A stretch of 64,000 nucleotides of DNA from Gordionus sp. m RMFG-2023 (taxonomy: Eukaryota; Nematomorpha; Gordioida; Chordodea; Parachordodidae), in contig NC_088776.1 in the NCBI RefSeq assembly GCF_954871325.1, positions 35,822,508 through 35,886,507 on the forward strand, in the 5' to 3' direction. The notes below the pieces were generated by a model. It made no database searches. It saw only the letters and a program-made list of their open reading frames with translations, and was not told the DNA's origin. The first letter of the stretch is position 1. Every line of letters begins with the position of its first letter. Below, in pieces: positions 1 to 10,365 of this stretch. A program made the position numbers and the translations under genes.

Positions 1-750
1 TGAAAACGTCTACAAATATCACGCGTTTTTTCTCTCATTTACATAGACGGGGATATTTTAATAAAACATTTTTGTTTACGATTTGCATAATGCATTTTTT
101 TGTAACTCAAAAATGCGACAACCCTTATCAATATTTTGTGTTGATAAAAATATTCCAGACCCCCCCCCCCAACCTAAACACGCCCGGTATGAGGGACTAT
201 TATTATTACAATAAAAAATATTTTAATTACCTTTTATTGATACCCATATCAAAAAAAATTATTTTTTACATTCACCCCCTCCATCAACCCTCCAGACAAA
301 GTCATACCCATCAAGACCAATAATGAAGACTTTCAGTCAGAAGATATTAAAATTAGCTATTGTTTTATACCCATATGGATATTTTATTTTGATAAAAATA
401 TTCCTGACCCCTCAGACCTGACTCGATTATTAAGGGGGAAAGATCTCCAGTTGAATAGATCTTTTGATTAGCTATCAATTGATACCCTATATTAGACATA
501 TCTTATTTTATAAGGCCAAAAAAAACAACCTTGAAAATTAATAAATAACAATAAAATTAAAAGGAAATAAAACGAAACGAAACGCACGTAAAACGCTTTT
601 TAAAATAAGATATCTCTTTATCACGATTAAAACGTGATAATACCGTATTATCATTCCTTAACTTAAAACCCTAATTTTTCAGTTATCCCTTTAAAACCCA
701 TGATGATCCCGGATTGTTCTGATCCCTTTAAAAATTACGACATATATATA
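1..750 (+). repeat. Terminal repeat of the 13366-24525 element family (third copy, partial)
   Basis: The first ~420 bases are degenerate units of the same ~240-bp repeat that fills 22330-24190 (TTGATACCCATATC motifs, C-rich runs). About 420-745 then matches the unique terminal block seen at 24190-24525, ending in ACGACAT. It has the same orientation as 22330-24525. The sequence following it (750-1325) recurs at 28975-29145 without the repeat, so the end near 745 is a true element boundary. The rest of the element lies off the left edge. No gene is present. Confidence 0.75.
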
Positions 751-787
751 CAATCAAGATAAAAAAGAAAAGAAAATGAATCTGAAT

Positions 788-1184
788 TAGAGATCTGCAA
801 AGTTAGGCTACGGATCGGGCCGGACTCGGGCCTAATTCTATTTAAAATAATCGGGTTCAGGCCGGGCCTAATATTTTAAAAAAGATTTCGGGTCGGGTCA
901 GACCTTGGAACATTTTTTAAATATATCTAAATTTATCAATTTTATATTGAATTTTTTATGTAAAATAAAAATTTTTGATTTAATTTATTGAAACTAAACG
1001 CCATATAATATATATCTTTTATTTTGAGTAATTATAAAAATTAATTTCTATATTTAAATAAATTCGGGCCGGGCCGGTAAATTTTTTAAAAATAAATTTC
1101 GGGTTCGGGCCGGGCCGGCAAATCTTTTTAAAAAAATTTCAGGCCGGGCCGGGCTTGAAAAATTAGACCCTATGCAGATCACTA
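788..1184. mobile_element. Non-autonomous hAT-type element with CGGGCC-rich body
   Basis: Terminal inverted repeats TAGAGATCTGCAAAG and TAGTGATCTGCATAG (right end, reversed) enclose 397 bp without coding capacity. An exact 8-bp target duplication ATCTGAAT lies at 780-787 and 1185-1192. The body carries several GC-rich stretches of CGGGCCGGGCC type in otherwise AT-rich DNA. The flanks are found joined, with a single ATCTGAAT, near 29005-29015, which acts as a paralogous empty site. The 8-bp duplication and termini fit hAT. Confidence 0.85.
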
Positions 1185-1192
1185 ATCTGAAT

Positions 1193-1683
1193 ATCAAAAA
1201 TACTTTTTTTATAAAAAAAAATTAAGAGTAAAATAAGACGAGCAAATCTATCAAATAAGTATTTTTTATAATAAACATTGAAAGTAAAAATGAGAAGAGG
1301 TCAAAATGATTGTTCAACATTCTCTCTCTCTTCTGAAAAGCTTTCCCACAATTTTATGTAAACTATCATCGAGAGCTTTTCGTCCAAATGGTTTATCGTT
1401 CTGATGTTCACGTTGTAGCATAAGTCATAGTTATCGTTGGCTTGTCTGTATCGCATTTGATTTCACACGTGGGTTTGATTAAATCGTTTTTTGAGTTTCT
1501 ACGTTGATTTAATTGTTTTCATTGATCGCAATTTCGTCATATAGCTTGGTACTCGGTTGTTATTATTATCTAGTTTCAAAATTGTTATCATCAAAATTCA
1601 GTCGTGGATAATTAGAAATAACAATTGATCAAATTGGATATTAGAATAAGTGAATTATCAGAATAATATATGAATTTGGATTA
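1193..1683. other. Non-coding stretch, no gene seen
   Basis: 1193-1320 is repeated at 29010-29145. Beyond 1320 the sequence is moderately AT-rich with short open stretches on the minus strand but nothing I recognise. It ends at the target duplication of the next element. Confidence 0.5.
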
Positions 1684-1691
1684 ATATATAG

Positions 1692-3402
1692 CAGAGACCT
1701 GCAGAGGTACCATTTGCACGGCCCGACCCGGTTGTAAATTTCTTAGGCCCGGCCCGGCCCGCATATTTTTTAAAAAAATTTTTTACGGCCTGGCCCGGAT
1801 AATTTTTAAAAAAAAAATTCAGACACGGCTCGGAATTTTTTAAAATTATATTTGACCTGGTATATATAAAAATTCACCTATGAGGTATTTTACCATATTT
1901 TTAGCGAGTATTATCGCTTATTATTTAAAAAATACATGTAAAAAGCTAATATTTTAAGAATATTATATTAAATTTATAAAAATTATAAAACTGTTATTTA
2001 TAAAAATGGATATTTTGAGCATATACTATATTTTATATTGCATTTATAAAAATAAAACTAATATTCATAAAAATGGTAATAATATTTTGAGCATATACTA
2101 TATTTTATATTGCAAAAAAAAATAAAACTAATATTTAATTTATAAAAATGGAAAATATTTTGAGAATATAATATAGCATTTAATTTACTATTTAATTTTT
2201 AACAAAAGAAGATAATTGAATTATATAATATTGTAAAAAAAAATAATGAAAAATGTTGGATTAAAAACTTTCATGACTCAAGGTAAATATAATAAATGCA
2301 ATAAATATTTGACGGTTTGCAAAGTAAAAAACCAGCATGATTGACGAAACCCTATACTCAAGAAAGATATTAAAAATTCACAAATTATCATGAAGAAAGA
2401 GAAGCATATCTACCTTTTCAGGTTGGATTACTTCTTCTATTTCAAGAATTCTCCCAGTAGTGGAAAAATTCCGCTCACAGCTTGCACTTGAAGCAGAAAT
2501 TGCCAATACCCGTTTTGCCAATTTTGCTAAAATTAGAAATTCGCTTTGATGAGCCGCCCACCACTCTAACAAATTATCCACCTTAAATGTTTCATCTATT
2601 TTTTTATTTTTTTATTTATGTAATTATAATATTCATCATCGGGTATTGACATATTACCAGAATTACCATCGCCCCATTTGTCATAAAAAGATTCAGTTTG
2701 TTTAACAACAGTCGTAATTTGACTGGTCGATGGTATTTCATTTACTTCCTGAGCCTCTTTTAATTTAATCTTTTATATAGTTTTCCGTCATCTTGCGATC
2801 GGTCCCTGACAACATACGTAATTGCTTGAATTTGGGACAGAGAAAAAGCGAAATAAAATGATATTTGTGTAAAACAAATTTTTCAATTAAAATATGCTTT
2901 ATATAAATCAATTTTATTTCTCCTTTTTCGCTTTGAAAGGTATTACAAACTTCAAGAAGTGATATTCCTTTATTTGATAGTTTTGGTAAAATATATTAAA
3001 AATTTAGATATGAATTATAAAAAAATATATTAATAAAACTTGAATATTGGGGCATATTTAAGATATTCCTTTATTTGATTGTTTTGGTAAAATATGTTGT
3101 AAAAATTTAGATATGAATTATAAAAAAATATATTAATACTTTGAATAAATTTGCAGGAAATTAATAATTAGATCGATCTGTGGGTGAGTGTTAACCATCA
3201 CCCAATATTATATTAATCATAACTATAATATAATATAATCTTATAACCATTAACTCATAATGTAAAAATTTTTATAAAAAATATTAAGGCCCGGCCCGGG
3301 TTTAACAATCTTAGGCCCGGCCCGGATATATTTTAAAAAAATTTTTAGGCCCGGCCCGGATATGTTTTAAAAAAAATTTTTAGGCAAGGCCCTAGGTCTC
3401 TG
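1692..3402 (-). mobile_element. hAT transposon with degraded transposase
   Basis: Ends read CAGAGACCTGCAGAGG and, reversed from the right, CAGAGACCTAGGGCC. Exact 8-bp duplications ATATATAG lie at 1684-1691 and 3403-3410. Both ends carry the same GGCCCGGCCCGG-type stretches as the element at 788-1184, so the two are probably autonomous-derived and non-autonomous relatives. Inside, the minus strand keeps the C-terminal end of a hAT transposase (2378-2760). Confidence 0.88.
2378..2760 (-). pseudogene. hAT transposase C-terminus (dimerisation domain)
   Basis: The minus strand from 2581 to 2378 encodes the hAT C-terminal dimerisation domain: an LLEWWAAHQSEF start, then ASSASCERNFSTTGRI and a terminal PEKVDMLLFLHDN, the canonical WW...SASSERxFSxxG...V..L.FL..N layout. 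Another frame upstream (about 2600-2760) gives SYDKWGDG-like acidic linker sequence typical of the region just before this domain, so the gene is interrupted by at least one frameshift. The catalytic DDE part and the zinc finger are missing. It lies inside the hAT ends at 1692-3402 and is the transposase remnant of that element. Confidence 0.8.
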
Positions 3403-3568
3403 ATATATAGAATAGAATCAAAATGAATAAATGGAATAATAGAATATTGGAATGATAAATCAGTAAGATTATTATATTATATAACATTTTTAACGATTAA
3501 TTTATATTCGGCGTTTTAGTGTCCTAAATTTATTATATATATTTTTATATGTTAAGTTATGTAATCTT

Positions 3569-5738
3569 TTAAATAAGCTGGTTTATGTTTAATACTGGTC
3601 TAGAATTCGGTATTACATTGTCTTTATTAATGATATTTTTATTTATGTCCACACTTCTATCCTTAAAATAATTTTTAAAGTTATTGTCGTAATTTAAAAA
3701 TGTGTTATAACAATCTCTTTTTCTTATTTGATCTAAATGTCTCCTTAATATACCTTTATCTGTTTTAACTTGGAACATCATGTCACCTTCTTTATATGTC
3801 ACCATGCCTTTCCACCATTTGTCATCGCCTTGTATTTTGTACCAAACATAATCTCCTACATTAAAGGTTTTATTGCGTGGTAATGTTACGTTAACTCTAT
3901 CCTCTTTTTCTTCCAAAGGTTTTATTAAGTCCCATTTAATTCTTATGTCGCGATTGAACATTCTTTTGGAAGGTGTAATTCCTGTTGCATTATTTTGTGT
4001 GTTTCTATGATTGAATTAAAATTTGTCAAGTGCAGTATCTAAGTTAATCTTTTTATTTCTTTTCATATATGCCTTAAACGTTCTTACCATACGTTCTACC
4101 TGGCCATTTGATTGCTGGTGGTATGTGGACGTAAGTACATGTTTAATAACATAATCATTGCAAAATTTTTCTCATTACTCGTGAGTACCATTATCAGTGA
4201 TTATAGTTTTAAGTTTCAGGTATTCCGAATAGCGAAATAGTTTTAAAAATTTCTTTTAACATGATCTCGGTCGTAATATTTTTAACAGGAACTTTAATTG
4301 GAAATTTGCTATAGGCATCTACCATTATTAACCAATTTTTTGTGAAAAATGGACCCGCATAATCTATGTGTATCCTTTCAAATGGTTTGGTCGCCAAAAT
4401 ACATGGTTTTTGTATTTTTTTAGGATTGTCATGATATATATTACATTCGTCGCAACTTCTTACTTCCATCTCTATGTCATTATTCATACCAGATCACCAC
4501 ATATGATTTTGGCTAAGGATTTGCCTACTCCCAAATGACTTTCATGCATTGATGTTTTTAAAGGCAATCCTTAATTATATACTCTATTCCAATTCAATAT
4601 TTTTATAGATCTTGTTTTTTTATAGACTCATTCTTCATAATATTATTGATGACTTGTGTTATTTCAATATCTTTGTGAATTTTGTCACGTATTTAATAGG
4701 TATATCCACAAAGTAATTTGTAACTGTTATATTCTCAAAAAATTCATCGTTGCTTTCTTGTGATAATCTTGAGAGACAATCTGAAACCACATTATATTTC
4801 CCGGCTTTGTACTTTATATTGAAATCATAACCTCCTAATTTTATATATCCCATTTCTGCAGTTTTAAGAAAATAGTACTGTTATCTTTAAGTCCTTTGGT
4901 GAAGATAAGGACTAGAAGTTTATGGTCAGTAATTATTGTAAATTTAGACCCTATTAAGTATTCCAGGAACTTATTTATAGCGAACATAATAGCGAGAGCC
5001 TCACGCTCAATATTGGTATAATTCCATTCAGATTTTAATAAGGTTTTCGATGCGAAAGCCATTGGTTTTTCTTTGCCGTCTTTTTCATATGAAATAATAC
5101 AGCTTCCAAACCACATTTAGATGCGTCAGTAGCAATTCCTATAGGCAACTCAGGATTAAAATAAGTCAAAGCTGGAGGAAGACTAATCAATGTTTTAGAT
5201 CGTTAAAATTAAAACTTCTAGAGTGTTCTAAGTTCCAAGCACATTTTTCTTTATTGACAATTTTGTATAAAGGATCAGCAATTTCTGCAAAGTTGTTTAA
5301 AAATTTTCTATAGTAGCCAGCCATCCCAGAAAGGTTGATAACTCCACAGCTAATTTTGGCTCTGGCATATTTATTATTGCTTCAATTTTGTCATGGTTAG
5401 CATATCCCCTTGGCGTCAATATTATGACCAGGAACCTCACTTTGTTTTTGAAAAATAAGCTTTTGGTAAAATTAGGTACTAACCCATTCTATGATATTCT
5501 TTCAAATACTTTTTTGATGTTGTTTAAGTGAGCTTCATCGTTGTTTCCCATCATAAGTAAATCATCAATATAAAATATGACATCTTTCATATTACCGAAG
5601 ATCTGGTCCATGATCTGTTGAATTGCAGATAAGGTCTTTAGCCCCAAAGGAAGTCTAGTAAATTGGTAGTATCCCATGTGCGTGGATATTGTCAAAATAT
5701 TTCTACAACTTTTATCAAAAATCAGTAGAAAAGCATCT
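3569..5738 (-). mobile_element. Ty3/Gypsy retrotransposon fossil, pol part (RT, RNase H, integrase)
   Basis: On the minus strand the parts appear in Gypsy order: reverse transcriptase with an IDDLL-type active-site box (about 5489-5738), RNase H (4841-5116), a downstream linker (4659-4853), integrase zinc/core region with an HIDYAGPF motif (4209-4487), and the integrase C-terminal region (3569-3961). The sequence resembles the K02A2.6-like Gypsy group common in animals. It is a broken fossil with clearly more than five breaks. The Mutator-like element at 5748-10365 is inserted in its RT region, and the RT signal continues on the far side at about 10375. No left LTR was recognised. Confidence 0.85.
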
Positions 5739-5747
5739 ATAAAATCT

Positions 5748-5990
5748 GGTAAGCGGAAAATAATTCCCCGGAAAAAAAATCCCCGGAAAATAATTCCCTG
5801 GAAAAAAAATCCCCGGAAAATTAATCCCCGGAAATTAATTCCCCGGAAAAAAATCCCCAGGAAAATAATTCCCCGGAAAAAAAATACCCGGAAAAAAATT
5901 CACCAGAAAATAATTCCCAGGTAAATAATTCTCCGGAATAAAATTCCCCTGGAAAATAATTCCCCGGAAAAAATTTCCCCACTATACATT
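5748..5990 (+). repeat. CCCCGGAAAA-type minisatellite, left MULE end
   Basis: About fifteen imperfect 14-18-bp units of the form CCCCGGAAAAAAAAT or CCCCGGAAAATAATT. The mirror copy is 10130-10365. Open frames over it (for example 5676-5924) are products of the repeat, not genes. Confidence 0.9.
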
Positions 5991-7766
5991 GCTAAACTGC
6001 ATTGCTAAACTGCATTGCTAAAAGGCAATCAATCATTATCAATTATAAATCAATCAAAAATTTATTACGTATATTTTTTTAATGATAATTTTTAAACTTT
6101 TTTTAAAATATATTTAAATCATTTTTTTATTATAAATGAAGAATACTGATTAAATGATATAGTATATAATTTTATTTTTATTTAATATTATTAGTAAAAA
6201 ATTTATTTTTCTAGCTTATTAAAACAAATATACATTTTATTTAATTTTAAAAATTAACAAATATATATCCGTAAGAGGGCGTTATATGTTTGAATATGTA
6301 TTATTTTAGGAAACCGGAATGATGATTGGATAGCACTTTTTTTATATTTGGGTATATATATACATATGAAAAACCTAGAAACTAAAAATTTTTTAGGTTT
6401 CTTTGATGTTTAATGAGTAGGTTTAGAATAGTAAAACAATGGAAATTTTTTAAAGTAAATATTGCTGGCGTTATTTATCAAAATCTCTTCATTTTTGTTT
6501 TATACGTGTATATTTACGTGCTAAGCATTATTCTAAAAAATATTTTGAAAATAATTTGATTTGACCGATTGCCGAGTTCAAAACCGACCACTTATTAAAT
6601 ATTTGATTGATCAAATTTGCTATTAAGATAAATTGAAAAATGTTGATTTTTGTTTTATGTATCTATAAATACGTATAAAACATAATTCCAAAAAATATTT
6701 TAAAAATATCGTGATTTGACCCGAAAACCGACCGAATGACCAAATACTGCATTGCTGGCGTTATCCATGGAAAAATCTTCATTTTTGTATTATACGCGTA
6801 TATATATACGTGCTAAGCATTATCCTAAAAAATATTTTGAAAATAATTTGATTTGACTGATTGCCGAGCTCAAAACCCCACTTACTAAATATTCGATTGA
6901 TAAAATTTACTAGTAATATGATTCGAAAAATGTTCATTTTTTGTTTTATATATCTATAATTACGAGTAAAACATATACGAGTCGGTTATCCGCCAAACCA
7001 CGATATTTTTAAAATATTTTTTGGGATTATGTTTTATATGTATTTATAGATATATAAAACAAAAATGAACAATTTTCAAATTATATTACTAGTAAATTTG
7101 AATCTAGGAAAATAATTCCCCGGAAAAAAAATCCCGTGACCCGGATCTGCTCTGCAGTATTTAATTAAATAGAAATGTTTTTTAAAGTCAAATTTCTTCG
7201 AGGATTTGAGATTTTAAATAATAAAACGAAAGTTAAATAAATCTAGTTCACCTTTACACACTTTTATCAACTTTTAGGTATTTATTGAAAAATTATTTTT
7301 ACACAAATTTTAATCATTTTTTTAGAAATATGATAAAAGGCTTTTCACAGTTTACTGACTCTTAAATAGCGCCCCTTTTTGTTTTTACAAGGATAAGCTA
7401 TTAAATAATATAATTTTATAAATTTTGTGGCTAAATAGGAAATTAGCAATTCAATCTGATACCCTCTATTTGATAAAAATTATTTTACTGAAGTATTTAC
7501 CTACTTTAAGAATTTAACTGACTGAATACAAAATCACTATACTTGCAAAATTATATTTTTTACTGCCCAATTTTAATTAAATACTGCCAAAAGTAATGAA
7601 AAATGCTGACCACTTTAATCAAAATACATCCAGAGGTGATTATCAGCAGTGAGTATTATATTTTTCTAATCTAACAATTATTATTTTGCTTATGAATTTT
7701 TTTCAAAAGTTACAGAAAAGAAATAATTATAATTTTATTAAATGATATATAGAATAATAAATTATA

Positions 7767-8401
7767 TTATTCAAAAGAAACAATTCTAGAACGTATATGT
7801 TCTCCAATTGAAGAGAGAAAATTGGGCAAGTCCCTTCTCTCTTCTAAATGATCAATGCATAAATTTTTTAAAATAGTTTGTTTCGTTGCATAAATATGAT
7901 TTTTTTTGGGAGTGTATGTCCCAATATTCCATTGGCCGATTTTTCCCATATCAACCGCTATTTCCATCCTTATTTTTTCGAGTAGTTCCCATATCTTCGG
8001 TTTTTTGTTGCCTACAATATGCTTAAATCGGTTATTCCATCCTTCACATACATTGTTTGTTCGATTTTCCCCAGCAATCGTAACGTTGAACACATTCCAT
8101 GTTTCTGGTGGGAACAATGGCTCTACTTGCCTTTGAGAGTTTTTCCCATGTCTCAATTCTCCATTCACATAATTTTTATCAAAATAAAACAATAATTCTT
8201 TGTTTTCATCCGATACAATGGTTTTTAAATACTCCATATTGACATCGTGTATAGGTAAGAATGCTAATCCATCGATCATAGCTGCAAATAAGCATAACAT
8301 TGGATCATTCCGATATGATGATTCTAATCCCAATTCCTGAATCTTTCTATGAGTTGATTGAGTTAGATGATAAAAACATCCTTGGATGTTGATATCTCTA
8401 C
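7767..8401 (-). pseudogene. MULE transposase, C-terminal exon
   Basis: The minus-strand frame from about 8399 to 7767 shows the C-terminal half of a MULE transposase: QGCFYHLTQSTHRKIQELGL, then NDPMLC, PETWNVF, and the signature NNVCEGWNNRF, closing with a helical tail. Upstream at 8402-8403 is a good splice acceptor (CAACTTTTAG), so this is probably the last exon. I found no clear catalytic DDE exon or FLYWCH finger upstream inside the element, so the gene looks truncated at its 5' side. It is the only coding part of the 5748-10365 element and presumably once drove its movement. Confidence 0.8.
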
Positions 8402-8403
8402 CT

Positions 8404-9384
8404 AAAAGTTGAAAAAATATAGATTAAAATTATTGTATAGGTTTTATTTAATATTTATGTCTTTATCAATTTTTATTAATTGTACTGTGTGACAAGAAAA
8501 ATGGGAGAAAAAATTAATAAAAACAAGTTTTGGTGCAGAATTTGACATTGAGTTCGAATTCGTTTTCTAAGTTTTCCCTTCACGTCAAGTTTTAAAAATA
8601 TTATCGTATAAAGGCAACTTTTCGAAATCTCAAAAATGGTAATACGGATATATTTTAAAAAGTATCAAATGAAAATCCCTGAAAATTGGTGATAGTGTTA
8701 GATTTATATTTCCTTATAAATTTATTAATTTTTATAATTTTTTATCGATTGCTTTTTGAGAAAAATGGTAAAGAATTTCGTTTTGGGGGGTCTTAAGTTT
8801 TCAATTTAAATTCCCGGCAAGAATCGTATAAATATGTTGGCGGACTACTGCTGGAGTATCTTTTTTGAAAATAAATCATCAACTTCATATTCGCGGAAAT
8901 ATATTTAGATTTACCATTAAATGTTTTTAAATTCGATAAATTTTATGTTATTGTTTAATTTGTTTTAAATTCAATAAATTTATTGTATATTACAAGTTAA
9001 ATCCTATATAATAATGAAGGAGGGGGTGAGACAACGGACCGATAAAAGGTTTATTAAAAGTAAAATATGAGATAGGTCAGCTTAGCATAATATATTTATT
9101 TAAATATGAGAAATGTAACTATTTCATTTAAAATAAATTGTTTGGGAATCGTACCTTGTGCAGTGTAGCGAAGAGAACGAAAGCTACAATAAATATATTA
9201 AATGTAAGCTATATTAAAAAAGAATCTAGAAAAATAATTCCCCGGAAAAAAAATCTCCGTTTTTAAGATAATTAAAATTACAAAATTAGGAGAAAAAATT
9301 CCCTATAAATAAATCAACGAAATAATAATTCTCAAATAAAATATTTAAAAATTTTGATAAAATTAATTCTGAAGAATTATTAGG
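8404..9384. other. MULE interior without recognisable gene
   Basis: AT-rich DNA between the transposase exon and the right inverted repeat. It contains a short GTACCTTGTGCAGTGTAGCG stretch near 9150 and a stray CCCCGGAAAA piece near 9235. No domain was recognised on either strand. Confidence 0.5.
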
Positions 9385-10129
9385 ATTATGTTTTATACGT
9401 ATTTATAGATATATAAAACGAAAATCAACATTTTTCAAATTATATTCCTAATAAATTTGGTCAATCGAATATTTAGTGAGTGGTCGGTTTTGAGCTCGGC
9501 AATCGGTCAAATCAAATTATTTTCAAAATATTTTTTAGAATAATGCTTAGCACGTAAATATACACGTATAGAACAAAAATGAAGAGATTTTGATAAATAA
9601 CGCCAGCAATATTTACTTTAAAAAATTTCCATTGTTTTACTATTCTAAACCTACTCATTAAACATCTAAGAAACCTAAAAAAAAATTTTAATTTTTAGGT
9701 TTTTCATATGTATATATATACCCAAATATAAAAAAAGTGCTATCCAATCATCATTCCGGTTTCCTAAAATGATACATATTAAAACATATAACGCCCTCTT
9801 ACGGATATATATTTGTTAATTTTTAAAATTGAATAAAATGTATATTTGTTTTAATAAGCTAGAAAAATAAATTTCTTATTAATAATATTAAATAAAATAA
9901 AAATATATACTATATCATTTAATCAGTATTCTTCATTTATAATAAAAAAATGATTTAAATATATTTTAAAAAAAGTTTAAAAAATTATCATTAAAAAAAT
10001 ATACGTAATAAATTTTTGATTGATTTATAATTGATAATGATTGATTGCCTTTTAGCAATGCAGTTTAGCAATGCAGTTTAGCAATGCAGTTTAGCAATGC
10101 ATTAGCAATTCAATGTATAGTGGGGAAAT

Positions 10130-10365
10130 TTTTTCCGGGGAATTATTTTCCAGGCGAATTTTATTCTGGGGATTTTTTTTCCGGAGAATTATTTACCTGG
10201 GAATTATTTTCTGGGGAATTTTTTTCCGGGTATTTTTTTTCAGGGGAATTATTTTCCTGGGGATTTTTTTCCGGGGAATTAATTTCCGGGGATTTATTAT
10301 CCGGGGATTTTTTTTCCGGGGAATTAATTTCCGGGAATTTTTTTCCGGGGAATTTTCCGGGATTC
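10130..10365 (-). repeat. TTTTCCGGGG minisatellite, right MULE end
   Basis: Inverted counterpart of 5748-5990, with units of GGGGAATTTTTTTTCC type. Three overlapping open frames here are translations of the repeat only. Confidence 0.9.

Larger units (their letters stand above)
5748..10365 (-). mobile_element. Mutator-like element (MULE) with ~950-bp inverted termini, inserted in Gypsy RT
   Basis: Exact 9-bp target duplications ATAAAATCT flank it at 5739-5747 and 10366-10374, the usual MULE length. The left end (5748 to about 6700) and right end (about 9385 to 10365) are inverted copies of each other. Each begins with a ~250-bp array of CCCCGGAAAA-like units, then 12-13-bp GCATTGCTAAACT repeats, then unique AT-rich sequence. 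The interior holds a transposase fragment (7767-8401) plus extra partial copies of the inner TIR (about 6740-7110) and small stray CCCCGGAAAA pieces (7110-7140, 9230-9260). The element is 4618 bp. Confidence 0.9.

Noticed and set aside
5676-5924. Basic IPRKKNPRK repeat protein and its mirror frames at 10084-10440
   Set aside because: Product of the CCCCGGAAAA array in the MULE termini.
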